The notes: generated by a model not told the origin, from the sequence alone. DNA of 46,518 nt from Gammaproteobacteria bacterium (GCA_013373245.1 JABXID010000122.1:1-46518); one strand, 5' to 3'. Counted from the first letter of the stretch, positions 1 to 9,765 are shown. Made by a program: numbers and translations.

Positions 1-2
1 GT

Positions 3-1094
3 ATTCACAACATTAAAGTATTGACCCTGTGTGGTGGCGTTCCAATGGGTCCTCAAATTGGCTCTTTGGAACATGGTGCTCACATTATCGTGGGTACACC
101 GGGTAGAATCCTAGATCATCTTGAACGCGGCAGATTACAGCTGAATGAGTTAAATACTCTTGTACTCGATGAGGCAGATAAAATGCTTGAAATGGGTTTT
201 CAAGATGCCATCGATGCCATCATTGATTTAGCGCCAGTCGAGCGACAATCATTATTATTCAGTGCGACATTTCCCGAGCAAATTGAATGGATAGCGGGCA
301 AGCTTTTACGTGAGCCGAAAAAAATTGTAGTTGAATCGACACACTCAGAGTCCTCTATTAAACAACACTTTTATTTGGTGGACGACAAAGAACATAGAAT
401 GTTGGCTACTCAATTACTATTGATGAAATATCAGCCAGAATCCTGCGTTGTTTTTTGTAACACCAAACTAGAGACCATAGAAGTGACTGAAAGTCTGCTA
501 AATGCTGGCTTTTCTGCCAAAGCACTAAACGGTGATTTAGAGCAAAAAGACAGAGACCAGACACTTGTTCGATTCGCCAATAAAAGCGTCTCTATTCTAG
601 TGGCAACCGATGTCGCCTCCCGCGGACTAGATATCGACAAATTAGATATGGTGATCAACTACAATTTAGCGCACGACCCTGATACTCACGTACATAGAAT
701 TGGTCGCACGGGACGCGCTGGCAGCAAAGGTTCAGCCCACAGTTTATATGCCAGCAAAGAATCTCATAAATTAGTCGATATTGAAGATTACTTATCGATC
801 AACATCACTGATTCAAGCTTGCCAGATGACAGTGTATTAACACAGGAAGTGTTTCGTCCTTCATTTGCGACGTTACGTATCGATGGTGGTAAAAAGCAAA
901 AAGTGCGTGCTGGGGATATATTAGGTGCACTAACTGGCAAACAGGGAATACCTGGACAAGACGTCGGAAAAATCAATATCTTTGACTATTGCGCATATGT
1001 CGGTATAAAGACCACATCAGCGACCGCGGCCTTAAAGAAGCTTGAACAAGGTAAAATAAAAGGCCGTATTTTTAGAGTTTGGCGAGTACGCTAA
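3..1094 (+). CDS. dbpA: ATP-dependent RNA helicase DbpA, 5' end cut by window
   Basis: DEAD-box helicase that acts on 23S rRNA during assembly of the large ribosomal subunit. The frame is open from base 3, so the first roughly 95 residues (Q motif and Walker A) lie outside the window; about 363 residues remain of some 457 in E. coli. Visible in order are GTPGR, the DEAD box in LDEADKML, the SAT motif in FSATFPEQ, then in the second RecA domain VATDVASRGLDI and HRIGRTGRAG. The C-terminal 75 or so residues, with IDGGKKQKVRAGDILGALTG, match the DbpA-specific domain that binds 23S rRNA hairpin 92. This domain separates it from RhlE, SrmB and other DEAD-box proteins. The TTG at 21 is internal, not a start. 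Confidence 0.95.
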   Translation: MHNIKVLTLCGGVPMGPQIGSLEHGAHIIVGTPGRILDHLERGRLQLNELNTLVLDEADKMLEMGFQDAIDAIIDLAPVERQSLLFSATFPEQIEWIAGKLLREPKKIVVESTHSESSIKQHFYLVDDKEHRMLATQLLLMKYQPESCVVFCNTKLETIEVTESLLNAGFSAKALNGDLEQKDRDQTLVRFANKSVSILVATDVASRGLDIDKLDMVINYNLAHDPDTHVHRIGRTGRAGSKGSAHSLYASKESHKLVDIEDYLSINITDSSLPDDSVLTQEVFRPSFATLRIDGGKKQKVRAGDILGALTGKQGIPGQDVGKINIFDYCAYVGIKTTSATAALKKLEQGKIKGRIFRVWRVR

Positions 1095-1138
1095 ACAGCC
1101 TAAAACGACCATTTCAATAAACTTTTAGATAATTAATT

Positions 1139-1960
1139 ATGAAAATCATCTCTTTTAATATAAACGGCCTGCGAGCTCGTATTCATCAATTAGCCGCGCT
1201 GATTGAAAAGCACAATCCTGAAATTATAGGTTTACAAGAAACCAAAGTTCACAATGAAGCTTTTCCGTTCGAAGACGTTGAATCACTTGGTTACAAAGCA
1301 ATTATTCACGGCCAAAAAGCGCATTATGGCGTAGCTATGTTAGTCAGGAACGATGTTGCACAACGCATCGAATTTGAACAATGTGGTTTCCCAACGGATA
1401 ACGAAGATCACCAAAAACGTATGGTAATGGTCACCGTTACCAGCGAGTCTGGTAACAAAATTACGGTGTTAAACGGCTACTTCCCGCAAGGTGAAAATAT
1501 TGAACATGCGGTTAAGTTCCCTTACAAACGTCAATTTTATCAAGACTTAATGACCTACCTTAATACACACCAAAACGCCGGTGATAATGTAGTTGTGATG
1601 GGAGACATCAATATTTCGCCAACCGATTTAGATATAGGTATAGGCGAGCAAAACCGTAAACGTTGGTTAAAAACCGGTAAATGTTCGTTTCAACCGGAAG
1701 AAAGACAGTGGCTTGCTACTCTGTTAGATTGGGGATTTAAAGATACATTTAGAGAACAAAATCCAGATACTTCAGATAGATATTCGTGGTTCGATTATCG
1801 TTCTAGAGGGTTTGACGATAACCGCGGTCTGCGCATTGACGTCATTTTGGCAACTCATGGATTAAATGATAAATGCATCGACACGGGTATAGACTATGAA
1901 TTAAGAGGCATAGAAAAACCGTCCGATCATGCCCCTATCTGGTCAACGTTCGATATTTAG
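1139..1960 (+). CDS. xthA: Exodeoxyribonuclease III
   Basis: AP endonuclease and 3'-5' exonuclease of base excision repair, cytosolic. The 273 residues form one endonuclease/exonuclease/phosphatase domain, close to the 268 of E. coli XthA. Active-site landmarks are N7 in FNINGL, the metal ligand E34 in GLQETKV, D156 and N158 in MGDINIS, and the D263-H264 pair in KPSDHAPIW. The many residues shared with E. coli XthA favour ExoIII over other members of the superfamily. It follows dbpA by 44 bases on the same strand, and a strong hairpin terminator comes right after its stop codon. Confidence 0.95.
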   Translation: MKIISFNINGLRARIHQLAALIEKHNPEIIGLQETKVHNEAFPFEDVESLGYKAIIHGQKAHYGVAMLVRNDVAQRIEFEQCGFPTDNEDHQKRMVMVTVTSESGNKITVLNGYFPQGENIEHAVKFPYKRQFYQDLMTYLNTHQNAGDNVVVMGDINISPTDLDIGIGEQNRKRWLKTGKCSFQPEERQWLATLLDWGFKDTFREQNPDTSDRYSWFDYRSRGFDDNRGLRIDVILATHGLNDKCIDTGIDYELRGIEKPSDHAPIWSTFDI

Positions 1961-1985
1961 ATTTAATTCAAAGACGTACAATCAA

Positions 1986-2012
1986 AAAAAGCTGAGATTA
2001 TCTCAGCTTTTT
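1986..2012. terminator. Bidirectional terminator between xthA and yfbV
   Basis: Perfect inverted repeat: arm 1986-1997 (AAAAAGCTGAGA), three-base loop TTA, arm 2001-2012 (TCTCAGCTTTTT). The A-run on one side and the T-run on the other give a U-tract on both strands, which fits the convergent genes xthA (+) and yfbV (-). Confidence 0.9.
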
Positions 2013-2032
2013 ATCGTTTGATTCGCGGTTAT

Positions 2033-2467
2033 TTATTTTCTGGTAAAGAGCGCTTTTAATAACACAGCCAAATCCATATAAGTCAATTTTCCCTTCTTCA
2101 CTTTTGATGGAGCAGGTCTGTATGACTCACTTGCCAACATCTCTTGTTGTTTGATCTTTTGTTCTATTTCGTGATACCAGCTTTTTAAACCTAAAGGCAA
2201 AGGCTCTTCTGCTTTTTTACCTAATAAAAAATAACCGTGTAATGGTATCGACAACACTAACAATGACATAGCCAGCGCAGTATTTAAGCTTTCTATACCC
2301 AAATACTCCAACTGTAACCAAAGTATCAACATCGCTATCGCGGGTGTAACCGTTAGCAACAAGTTAACCAACTTAATTTGTTTCGTTTGCTCAAACATCA
2401 ATAAGTAGGGTTCGTTGCTCGGCCACAATCGGCTGAATTTAAAACCTGCTTGTAATGTAGTAACCAA
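2033..2467 (-). CDS. yfbV: YfbV family (UPF0208) inner-membrane protein
   Basis: 144-residue protein with two hydrophobic segments (about residues 32-56 and 63-82) and a charged C-terminal half, as in the UPF0208/YfbV family. The N-terminal pattern (aromatic residues, then LWP, then a K-V/L-N stretch before the first helix) fits E. coli YfbV. Gene order also fits: yfbV lies next to ackA-pta in E. coli. E. coli YfbV has been reported to keep the Ter macrodomain apart from other domains; whether that holds here is unknown. The start is unusual: an in-frame stop lies at 2477-2479, and between it and the conserved region only TTG (2467) or a rare ATT (2470) is available. An AAGG lies 9 bases before the ATT and 12 before the TTG. 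Confidence 0.85.
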   Translation of the reverse strand: MVTTLQAGFKFSRLWPSNEPYLLMFEQTKQIKLVNLLLTVTPAIAMLILWLQLEYLGIESLNTALAMSLLVLSIPLHGYFLLGKKAEEPLPLGLKSWYHEIEQKIKQQEMLASESYRPAPSKVKKGKLTYMDLAVLLKALFTRK

Positions 2468-2551
2468 AATAACGTGCTACCTTGTAGGTTGAAAACATAC
2501 ATAAACCATAACCCATAAATCGTATTTTTTACATTAAAAACCTCTTTAAGA

Positions 2552-2571
2552 TTTAGAGTATATATTCTAAA
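2552..2571. promoter_or_regulatory. 20-bp near-perfect palindrome upstream of ackA
   Basis: TTTAGAGTAT followed by ATATTCTAAA, with one mismatch between the two 10-base halves. It lies 41 bases before the ackA start and overlaps a possible -10 element TAAAAT at 2568-2573, which has a weak -35 (TTTAAG, 2545-2550) 17 bases upstream. This is where an operator would sit. It does not match the FNR site (TTGAT N4 ATCAA). The regulator is unknown to me. Confidence 0.4.
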
Positions 2572-2611
2572 ATAATGATTTAATTAGAAACATCAACCAG
2601 ATAAGGTAAAT

Positions 2612-3847
2612 ATGGCTTCAAACAATTCGAATGAGAAAAATATCCTAGTTCTCAACTGCGGCTCTTCTTCACTAAAATTTGCAGTCATAAACAGTGAATC
2701 AACTGACCTACTACTATCTGGAATTGCGGAGCGCTTAAACCAGTCAGATGCAAGTATCACAACCAAGATAAACGGCACTAAAAATACTGAAGCCCTTGGC
2801 GAGATGAACTCTCATTTACACGCCATTAAACAAGTTGGCCACCAACTCAAATTAAACGGACTCATAGATACTATATATGCAGTTGGGCACCGTGTCGTAC
2901 ATGGCGGAGAATCGTTTACTCAATCGGTATTGATAGACCAAGATGTCATTAACGCCATTCAAGAAACATCAGGACTAGCGCCTTTGCATAACCCTGCTAA
3001 TTTGACTGGTATTAAAGCCGCAACTGAGTTGTTTCCTAATTTACCTCAAATAGCCGTTTTTGATACCGCTTTCCATCAAACCATGCCAGAACACGCCTAT
3101 TTATATGCTATTGATAAAACCTTGTATCAGCAGCATGGCATCAGACGTTATGGATTCCACGGTACCAGTCACTATTTTGTCAGCCGTGAAGCTGCTAACG
3201 TTCTCAATAAGCCAATCGAACAAACATCGGTTATCACCGTTCATTTAGGCAATGGTTGTTCAATATGCGCGGTAGAAAACGGGCAAAGTGTTGATACATC
3301 CCTTGGCCTAACACCTGTCGAAGGTTTAGTTATGGGCACGCGTAGTGGCGATGTAGATCCAGGGTTGATCATTTACTTACAAAGTCAACACCAATATAGC
3401 ACTGAAGACATTGATGAGTTGTTAAATAAAAAAAGTGGATTGTTAGGTTTATCTCAAATCAGTAACGATTGCCGCACATTAGAAGAAGCACTAGATAGCG
3501 ACAATGAAGCAACTCAAAAACAAGCACAATTGGCGCTAGACGTATTCTGTTATCGAGTGTCCAAATACGTAGCGTCGTATACCTGCGCCCTCTCCCATTT
3601 AGACGCTATAGTGTTTACTGGCGGTATTGGTGAAAACTCTGACTACATTCGAAAAACGGTTGTTGAACGTTTAAACCTAATGGGTTTATTTGTCGATGAG
3701 CAAAAGAATATTCAAGCTCGGTTTGGTCAAGGCGGTGAAATCCAATCGGAAAACTCAAACGTTAAAATCCTGGTTGTACCCACCAACGAAGAGCTTGTGA
3801 TCGCGCAAGATGCCGCTCGTTTAGCATCAGCCCAAGTCACCAACTAA
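2612..3847 (+). CDS. ackA: Acetate kinase
   Basis: Converts acetyl phosphate and ADP to acetate and ATP, the second step of the Pta-AckA overflow pathway, in the cytosol. The 411 residues are slightly longer than the 400 of E. coli AckA because of a short N-terminal tail. Landmarks are [10 protein letters not shown] near residue 15 (phosphate 1 loop), [31 protein letters not shown] with the catalytic region, [23 protein letters not shown] and FTGGIGENS (ATP site). AGG in AAGGTAAAT precedes the ATG. It is followed 32 bases later by pta, so the two are most likely co-transcribed. Confidence 0.97.
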   Translation: MASNNSNEKNILVLNCGSSSLKFAVINSESTDLLLSGIAERLNQSDASITTKINGTKNTEALGEMNSHLHAIKQVGHQLKLNGLIDTIYAVGHRVVHGGESFTQSVLIDQDVINAIQETSGLAPLHNPANLTGIKAATELFPNLPQIAVFDTAFHQTMPEHAYLYAIDKTLYQQHGIRRYGFHGTSHYFVSREAANVLNKPIEQTSVITVHLGNGCSICAVENGQSVDTSLGLTPVEGLVMGTRSGDVDPGLIIYLQSQHQYSTEDIDELLNKKSGLLGLSQISNDCRTLEEALDSDNEATQKQAQLALDVFCYRVSKYVASYTCALSHLDAIVFTGGIGENSDYIRKTVVERLNLMGLFVDEQKNIQARFGQGGEIQSENSNVKILVVPTNEELVIAQDAARLASAQVTN

Positions 3848-3879
3848 CGATACGTTTAAGAACTAAGAGGACAAATTTT

Positions 3880-6015
3880 ATGGCACACAGAATCATGTTA
3901 GTTCCAGTTGGTACCGGTGTTGGACTGACAACAGTAACGTTAGGCTTAATTAGAGCGATGGAGCGCCAAACCGTTAAAGTTAATTTTTTCAAGCCTATTT
4001 CTCAACCTCAACGTGGCGACAATGGACCGGAAAAAAGCACCGAGATATTTAAAAAACTTTCACATTTAACACCGCCTGAGCCGTTTGAGTTGACTTATGC
4101 TGAAACGCTTATTGGTGACGGCAATGTTGATATTTTGTTGGAAGAAATTGTTGAACGATTTGAAAGTGGAATTGAAGAAAATGAGGCGGTTGTCATTGAA
4201 GGTTTAGTGCCCACTAAACACCAAAGTTACGCTAACAAAATAAATCGACAAATCGCCACTGCTTTGGGCGCTGATGTGGTGTTTGTTATTGCGCCGGGTA
4301 ATGAACCTATGGCCAGCTTGGAAGATCAGCTAGAAATTGCCGCCAGTAATTATGGTGGTTTTAATAACGAACGAGTAATTGGCTGTATCTTTAATAAAGT
4401 TGACGCGCCGCTTGATTTAAAAGGCAACCTTACAACCGACTTTTCAGATGTCGTTACCGAAACCACATACGAAGAAGTTAGCGCTAAGTACCGTCAGCTG
4501 TCAATTTTCAAACATAATTTCAAAATGCTAGGCTGTGTAAAGTGGAATCCAGAGCTTATGGCTCCTAGAGTCATAGATTTAGCCAAATATTTAGACGCTT
4601 CGATATTAAATGAAGGCGACATGGAGTTTCGCCGATTAAGAAGTATTACTTTCTGTGCTCGAACGGTAGGTAATATTTTAGGTCGAGTGCGACCTGGTGT
4701 TTTATTGGTTACACCGGGGGATCGTTCTGACGTATTAGTCGCGGCATCGCTAGCGGCGATGAATGGCACGAAGTTAGGCGCTATTTTATTAACCGGGGGG
4801 TTTGAACCGCAACCGACTATATTAGAACTGTGCAAACAAGCTTTTGAAACTGGTTTGCCAGTATTAACCACACAAAGCGACACATGGGAAACGTCTTTGT
4901 TACTACAACGTTTTAACATGGAAGTTCCAACTGATGATGAGCAACGCATCGAACGTGTTAAAGAACATACCGCCAGCCACATATCGAAAGAGTGGATAAA
5001 AGGTATGGTAGAAACCGCAGCGAAATCTCGTAAATTATCGCCAGCGGCATTCCGCTACATACTTGTGGATAAAGCTCGTAAAGCGAAAAAAACGGTAGTT
5101 TTACCAGAAGGCAACGAACCACGAACCATCAAAGCCGCGGCTATTTGTGGTCAACGTAATATTGCCAAATGTATCTTGTTGGGCAACCCAGAAGAAATAA
5201 AGCTAGTGGCTGAGCAACAAGGTGTGCACTTAAACGAAAATGTGATCATCGAAAATCCAGATAAAATTCGCCACAAGTACATTGCGCCAATGGTAGAGCT
5301 TAGAAAACACAAAGGATTGACTGAAGTGGTAGCGGAAGAACAACTAGAAGACCATGTTGTACTCGGCACTATGATGCTAGCTCAAAACGAAGTTGATGGT
5401 TTGGTTTCTGGTGCCGTGCATACAACGGCAAATACTATTCGACCCCCGTTACAACTTGTTAAAACCGCACCTGACTCAAGTCTCGTGTCATCGGTATTTT
5501 TTATGTTGTTACCCGATCAAGTATTGGTTTACGGTGATTGTGCTATTAATCCAGATCCAAACGCTGAGCAATTAGCTGATATCGCAATACAATCCGCAGA
5601 CTCTGCAGCAGCCTTTGGCATTGAACCCAAAGTAGCAATGATAAGTTATTCAACAGGAACCTCGGGGGTTGGTGCCGATGTGGATAAAGTGAGAAAAGCG
5701 ACTGAAATCGCCAAACAGAAACGCCCTGATCTATTGATTGACGGCCCTCTACAATACGATGCTGCCGTAATGGAAAATGTCGCAAAGAAAAAAGCACCAA
5801 ACAGCCCTGTTGCAGGTCAAGCCACTGTATTTGTCTTCCCAGATCTAAATACAGGTAACACCACATATAAAGCCGTACAACGAAGTGCAGATGTCATCAG
5901 TATTGGTCCAATGTTACAAGGTATGAGAAAACCAGTGAACGATTTATCAAGAGGGGCGCTGGTGGACGATATCGTCTACACCATCGCATTGACTGCAATT
6001 CAAGCAGGCGATTAA
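3880..6015 (+). CDS. pta: Phosphate acetyltransferase, long form
   Basis: Makes acetyl phosphate from acetyl-CoA and phosphate, feeding AckA. The 711 residues match the long, three-domain Pta of gammaproteobacteria (714 in E. coli): an N-terminal P-loop-like domain with a degenerate Walker A ([13 protein letters not shown], about residues 8-20), a central DRTGG domain, and the C-terminal catalytic PTA_PTB domain from about residue 390 ([50 protein letters not shown]). A good ribosome binding site (AGAGGACA) lies before the ATG. It ends the ackA-pta unit. Confidence 0.97.
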   Translation: MAHRIMLVPVGTGVGLTTVTLGLIRAMERQTVKVNFFKPISQPQRGDNGPEKSTEIFKKLSHLTPPEPFELTYAETLIGDGNVDILLEEIVERFESGIEENEAVVIEGLVPTKHQSYANKINRQIATALGADVVFVIAPGNEPMASLEDQLEIAASNYGGFNNERVIGCIFNKVDAPLDLKGNLTTDFSDVVTETTYEEVSAKYRQLSIFKHNFKMLGCVKWNPELMAPRVIDLAKYLDASILNEGDMEFRRLRSITFCARTVGNILGRVRPGVLLVTPGDRSDVLVAASLAAMNGTKLGAILLTGGFEPQPTILELCKQAFETGLPVLTTQSDTWETSLLLQRFNMEVPTDDEQRIERVKEHTASHISKEWIKGMVETAAKSRKLSPAAFRYILVDKARKAKKTVVLPEGNEPRTIKAAAICGQRNIAKCILLGNPEEIKLVAEQQGVHLNENVIIENPDKIRHKYIAPMVELRKHKGLTEVVAEEQLEDHVVLGTMMLAQNEVDGLVSGAVHTTANTIRPPLQLVKTAPDSSLVSSVFFMLLPDQVLVYGDCAINPDPNAEQLADIAIQSADSAAAFGIEPKVAMISYSTGTSGVGADVDKVRKATEIAKQKRPDLLIDGPLQYDAAVMENVAKKKAPNSPVAGQATVFVFPDLNTGNTTYKAVQRSADVISIGPMLQGMRKPVNDLSRGALVDDIVYTIALTAIQAGD

Positions 6016-6021
6016 CAACTA

Positions 6022-6053
6022 AAGCCGCACACATAACATACAGTATGCGGCTT
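6022..6053 (+). terminator. Possible pta terminator hairpin
   Basis: AAGCCGCA at 6022-6029 pairs perfectly with TGCGGCTT at 6046-6053, just after the pta stop codon. The loop is 16 bases and the tract after the stem is AAATTTA rather than a T-run, so intrinsic termination would be weak. It might instead be an mRNA 3'-end stabiliser. Confidence 0.45.
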
Positions 6054-6170
6054 AAATTTACTCACCAAAGCAACTATTTTGGTGCAAAGTACATTATCGT
6101 TGTTTTTTTACACTTTAAAAATAAGTCTATATATTACATGCACTTATAAGGTTACAAATAACTACTTAAC

Positions 6171-6211
6171 AAAGTTATCCACAGATTCTGGGGGTAACTG
6201 GGAATAACTTT
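6171..6211. repeat. Inverted repeat with DnaA box in the pta-ACT gene gap
   Basis: AAAGTTATCC (6171-6180) faces GGAATAACTTT (6201-6211); apart from one extra A the arms are complementary over 10 bases. TTATCCACA at 6175-6183, a perfect match to the high-affinity DnaA box, straddles the left arm. The rest of the 350-base gap 6016-6365 is AT-rich and holds the hairpin after pta and two nearby copies of AAGTAGT, but no ORF, tRNA or clear promoter that I can support. Confidence 0.5.
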
Positions 6212-6365
6212 ACTTTGATGAAAGTATAAAATTTATAGCAAGTAGTCGCTGTTAATTTCGCTATTAAGTAGTAGTATTTAGTAGACAGTGATTTGACTGC
6301 GCTTATTAAATTTCGTGACAAGTCAGAACACCTACCATAGATAAATATAAGGAACGTTTTTACTT

Positions 6366-6752
6366 ATGCCAAAACAGACTCTGCAGCTATTAAACGATCA
6401 ATTCACAATTCACAGTTTTGCATATAACGATGAGATCCCAAGCCAAGTTCTGCGTGCCCCTATATTTTTTATTGGAAAAACCTTTGAAGAGCTTTCGATT
6501 GTTTGTCCTTCTGACATCACGGTTGATAGTTTAGAGCATGAAGCAGGCTGGATGGCACTCGAAGTCCTGGGGCCCCTGGCGTTTTCGTTGACTGGGATTA
6601 TGTCGCAAATTTCCGGCGTTTTAGCCGATGCAGGCATTAGTATTTTTGCAATTTCAACGTTCGACACTGACTATATTTTAGTAAAAGAAGAAGTCGTAAC
6701 CAAAGCAGTTGAAGCTTTGCGAAAAAATGACTACAAAGTTGTTACTTCGTAA
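6366..6752 (+). CDS. ACT domain-containing protein (CASTOR-like)
   Basis: 128-residue cytosolic protein. The C-terminal half (about residues 60-125) reads as an ACT domain: GPLAFSLTGIMSQISGVLADAGISIFAISTFDTDYILV is the typical beta-alpha-beta pattern with glycine at the ligand turn. The N-terminal half resembles the first ACT-like unit of the CASTOR/ACT_7 group of stand-alone proteins. Such proteins usually bind an amino acid; no catalytic domain is attached. The next gene starts 15 bases later and encodes an EIIA-like domain, so the two probably form one transcript and may both be sensors. The ligand cannot be told from sequence. Confidence 0.85.
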   Translation: MPKQTLQLLNDQFTIHSFAYNDEIPSQVLRAPIFFIGKTFEELSIVCPSDITVDSLEHEAGWMALEVLGPLAFSLTGIMSQISGVLADAGISIFAISTFDTDYILVKEEVVTKAVEALRKNDYKVVTS

Positions 6753-6767
6753 ACTCACCACCAGTCT

Positions 6768-7340
6768 ATGCAGTATCACTCAATCGTCAAATTCACCCGC
6801 CCTGAATTAACGCAAGGTGTTTCTATTCTATCGCCAGCTTCAGGGAAATTAAAAACCATTGAACAGCTAGACTGGCTGTCGGATGCCGAACAGTTTTCTA
6901 TCAGTCAATTAGGACAAGGTGTTGCCATATTAGTCTCTTCGCAAACAGTCCTTTCTCCTATAAAAGGTAAGATTATTGAATGGACACCCAGTCACGGAAA
7001 GATTGTGTTGCAGGCGAACAACAAACTTAAATTCTTAATCCAACTGCCGGTTTCTTATAGCCGCCAACACGGACTGGGTATAACTCCTCATGTAAAAGAA
7101 GGCGATATCGTTAACCAATTACAGCCACTAATGACATTTGATATATATAAAATGCAGTTAATTGCAAAACCAATCGTGTTATTCTTTATGTTATTGGATC
7201 ATAAACAATTTAAATCAATTGATGTGTTTCACCGTCACGTTGAGGCTGGGCAAGATACGATTTTTTCGTTAACGCCTCGTAAAAAGATTTCTGCCGACGT
7301 TTCAACGACAAAAACAGAACACAACAAATCAACACCATAA
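6768..7340 (+). CDS. PTS EIIA(Glc)-like protein lacking the phospho-histidine
   Basis: 190 residues with the barrel-sandwich fold pattern of EIIA(Glc)/Crr: ILSPASGKLKTIEQL (20-34), GQGVAILVSSQTVLSPIKGKI (49-69), then EWTPSHGKIVL, where H76 matches the non-phosphorylated active-site H75 of E. coli. The motif that should read (L/V)HFGIDTVEL is LIQLPVSYSRQ here, so the phosphorylated histidine (H90 in E. coli) is Gln92. A Crr-like VKEGD turn follows. The last 25 residues are a polar tail. With no phospho-accepting His it is unlikely to carry phosphate and may act as a binding or regulatory domain. No EI, HPr or EIIBC gene is in the window. Confidence 0.8.
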   Translation: MQYHSIVKFTRPELTQGVSILSPASGKLKTIEQLDWLSDAEQFSISQLGQGVAILVSSQTVLSPIKGKIIEWTPSHGKIVLQANNKLKFLIQLPVSYSRQHGLGITPHVKEGDIVNQLQPLMTFDIYKMQLIAKPIVLFFMLLDHKQFKSIDVFHRHVEAGQDTIFSLTPRKKISADVSTTKTEHNKSTP

Positions 7341-7361
7341 TTAGAAAGAGAAGTACTGACT

Positions 7362-7706
7362 ATGACGATCATGTATGGCATTAAAAATTGCGACACTATT
7401 AAAAAAGCTAAAAAGTGGTTAGAAGCCAATAATGTTGAATACAATTTTCATGATTACCGTACCGACGGAATAGAAGAACACTGGCTAACTTCCGTTGTCG
7501 AACAACTCGGCTGGGAAAATGTTTTAAATAAACGAGGCACTACATATCGCCAACTTCCACAAGATATTAAAGACCAAATGCATAAAGAACTTGCTATTGA
7601 GCAAATGTTATTAGCGCCAGCAATGATTAAGCGCCCTATTCTCGAAGTAAATAGCACTTTACATTTAGGCTTTAAAGACACTCAATATTCGGAAATCTTT
7701 TCATAA
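7362..7706 (+). CDS. yffB: YffB, ArsC/Spx-family thioredoxin-fold protein
   Basis: 114 residues, nearly the length of E. coli YffB (118). The N-terminus [17 protein letters not shown] carries the single conserved cysteine followed by the KA-KWL helix; [10 protein letters not shown] and KRPILEV match the arsenate reductase-like fold. The family looks like ArsC but its reductase activity is not established; E. coli YffB has been described as a possible glutathione-dependent thiol reductase. ATG at 7371 is an alternative start three codons in. The stop overlaps the dapE start in TAATG, the same yffB-dapE pairing as in E. coli, which implies translational coupling. Confidence 0.9.
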   Translation: MTIMYGIKNCDTIKKAKKWLEANNVEYNFHDYRTDGIEEHWLTSVVEQLGWENVLNKRGTTYRQLPQDIKDQMHKELAIEQMLLAPAMIKRPILEVNSTLHLGFKDTQYSEIFS

Positions 7707-8845
7707 TGACTAATTCAAACACACCAACTATAGAGCTTGCGAAACAGCTGATAGAAAGAGAGTCGGTTACACCAGAAGATGCAGGTTGTCAGCAATTAAT
7801 GTCATCTAGATTAGAGAAGTTGGGCTTTAACGTTGAGTCTATGTTCTTTGTTGATACATTAAATATGTGGGCACGACGAGGCACCGAAGAACCTGTCTTT
7901 TGTTTTGCTGGCCACACAGATGTTGTACCAACCGGCGACCCTGCCAATTGGAATACACCACCATTTGAACCAACAATCACTGATGGCATGTTATATGGTC
8001 GCGGGGCCGCTGATATGAAAGGCAGTTTAGCGGCGATGATCGTTGCAACAGAACGATTTGTTGAAAAACACCCAAACCATAAAGGCTCTATTGCTTACTT
8101 GATCACTTCAGATGAAGAAGGTCCTTTTATCAATGGCACAACACGAGTCATCGATACGTTAGAAGCTCGAAACGAAAAAATTACTTGGTGCATAGTTGGC
8201 GAACCATCGAGCACCAATTATTGTGGCGATATTGTTAAAAACGGACGACGCGGTTCGTTAACCGGCGATTTAAAAGTTCACGGTGTGCAAGGACACGTTG
8301 CTTATCCACACTTAGCCGACAACCCAGTACACTCTGTGGCAAAGTCTATGTTGGAACTGACTGAAATCGAATGGGACAAAGGCAACGATTACTTCCCGCC
8401 AACCAGTTTTCAGATCTCTAACATCAACGGTGGCACAGGCGCTGGTAATGTGATCCCAGGTGAATTAGACATTATGTTTAACTTCCGATATTCAACGGAA
8501 GTCACTGCCGAGCTTTTGGTAGAAAAAGTCGAAACGTTATTCAACAATAATAAATTAAACTATACGTTGGATTGGACATACAACGGACTGCCATTTTTAA
8601 CTGATACTGGTACTTTCATTGAGGCAGTCAACGACGCCATAAAACAGGTTACCGGTAAGCTGCCAGAGCTATCAACATCGGGTGGCACTTCAGACGGTCG
8701 CTTTATTGCGCCCACTGGTGCACAAGTAATTGAGCTAGGCCCGTGTAATGCCACTATTCATAAAGTGAATGAGTCGGTATCGGTGGATGATCTAAACAAC
8801 CTGACGGATATTTACGAAAAAGTATTGGAAAACACCCTACTTTGA
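7706..8845 (+). CDS. dapE: Succinyl-diaminopimelate desuccinylase
   Basis: Zinc enzyme of the succinylase branch of lysine and meso-diaminopimelate synthesis; hydrolyses N-succinyl-L,L-DAP in the cytosol. The 379 residues match the family (375 in E. coli). Metal and catalytic residues are visible: H70 in [13 protein letters not shown]103 in [11 protein letters not shown]137 (general base) and E138 in TSDEEGP, the glutamate-containing GEPSS loop near 180, and the last histidine in [16 protein letters not shown] is also conserved. It starts inside the yffB stop and its own stop overlaps the next start, so it sits in a tightly coupled operon. Confidence 0.97.
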   Translation: MTNSNTPTIELAKQLIERESVTPEDAGCQQLMSSRLEKLGFNVESMFFVDTLNMWARRGTEEPVFCFAGHTDVVPTGDPANWNTPPFEPTITDGMLYGRGAADMKGSLAAMIVATERFVEKHPNHKGSIAYLITSDEEGPFINGTTRVIDTLEARNEKITWCIVGEPSSTNYCGDIVKNGRRGSLTGDLKVHGVQGHVAYPHLADNPVHSVAKSMLELTEIEWDKGNDYFPPTSFQISNINGGTGAGNVIPGELDIMFNFRYSTEVTAELLVEKVETLFNNNKLNYTLDWTYNGLPFLTDTGTFIEAVNDAIKQVTGKLPELSTSGGTSDGRFIAPTGAQVIELGPCNATIHKVNESVSVDDLNNLTDIYEKVLENTLL

Positions 8846-9534
8846 TAAGCTTCGAACAAGTATTTGGCTTAACTGAAAATCACCTTGCTAATTATGAGCA
8901 AGGTGACGCCAATCTTTTGTTACACACTCAGTCTCTAGCCTCATTTAAAAAGCTACACCAGGCCGCTTTGGCACAGGATATTGATATAAAAATAGCATCT
9001 AGTTTTCGTTCATTCGAACGTCAGGCGCTTATTTGGAATAACAAATTCACTGGAAAACGACCGGTTTTTGACAAACAAAATAAAGTCGTTGATATGTCTA
9101 AGCTGAACGATTGGCAAAAGGTACAAGCTATACTCTCATTTTCAGCATTACCTGGAGCCAGTCGACACCACTGGGGCACCGACATTGATATCTATGATAA
9201 CAACGCGTTGCCACAAAATTATCAATTGCAACTGAGCCCAACTGAGTATCAAGAAAGTGGTATTTTCTCCAGTTTGAGTAGTTGGCTCGAGCAACACGCG
9301 ACGGTACACGACTTTTATCGTCCGTATCAAGCAACGAATATGGGAATTGCACAAGAGTTATGGCACATATCGTATGGACCAACCGCAAAGTTATTTGTCG
9401 AGCAATTCAAACAAGATTGTGATTTATTATTACCAGCCCTTGAAAATAATGTTCAAGGCTACAACGTAATAAGACAGCACTTCGATACTATTCTTGCTGA
9501 TTATGTGTTTTGTGCTGCCGAATTTAATTCGTAG
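8842..9534 (+). CDS. M15 family (VanY-type) peptidase
   Basis: 230 residues with the VanY-type D-alanyl-D-alanine carboxypeptidase pattern. [17 protein letters not shown] opens the domain, [13 protein letters not shown] gives the zinc ligands His and Asp (HxxxxxxD type spacing), and [10 protein letters not shown] supplies the catalytic Glu and the third ligand His. No signal peptide is evident, so it may be cytosolic and act on peptidoglycan recycling peptides (inference). The start is a TTG that overlaps the dapE stop by four bases (TTGA); no better start occurs before the conserved region, so the gene probably depends on translation of dapE. Confidence 0.85.
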   Translation: MISFEQVFGLTENHLANYEQGDANLLLHTQSLASFKKLHQAALAQDIDIKIASSFRSFERQALIWNNKFTGKRPVFDKQNKVVDMSKLNDWQKVQAILSFSALPGASRHHWGTDIDIYDNNALPQNYQLQLSPTEYQESGIFSSLSSWLEQHATVHDFYRPYQATNMGIAQELWHISYGPTAKLFVEQFKQDCDLLLPALENNVQGYNVIRQHFDTILADYVFCAAEFNS

Positions 9535-9555
9535 AACTAGGGACTGACAACAATC

Positions 9556-9765
9556 ATGAATTTAACCGCTTTGCTCATCATACTTGTGGTGTTAGGTGTT
9601 ATTGTTGGCAACATTTTGCTGTTAAAACACACTGCAAAAATGCCAATGAAAAAAATCACGTTAGACCCTGTTGAGAAAGCAAAAGCACAGCGACAAAAAG
9701 AACTCGAACAACAAACTGCCGAGCAACAATCAACAGAACAAGCAGATCCTTCCGGTAAACACTGA
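9556..9765 (+). CDS. Small DUF2897 family membrane protein
   Basis: 69 residues: an N-terminal membrane helix (about residues 4-24, ALLIILVVLGVIVGNILLL), then a basic stretch and a Gln/Glu-rich, probably coiled tail. The lysine/proline turn after the helix and the overall shape match DUF2897 proteins of marine Gammaproteobacteria, whose function is unknown. It lies 21 bases after the peptidase gene and may be its operon partner. Confidence 0.8.
   Translation: MNLTALLIILVVLGVIVGNILLLKHTAKMPMKKITLDPVEKAKAQRQKELEQQTAEQQSTEQADPSGKH

Noticed and set aside
4494..4982. 162-residue open frame on the minus strand inside pta
   Set aside because: Lies wholly within the strongly conserved pta gene, Ser/Thr/Asn/Ile-rich shadow composition, no ribosome binding site or family features.
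6175..6183. Replication origin at the DnaA box
   Set aside because: Only one box, no AT-rich unwinding element with repeats, and no dnaA/gidA neighbours.
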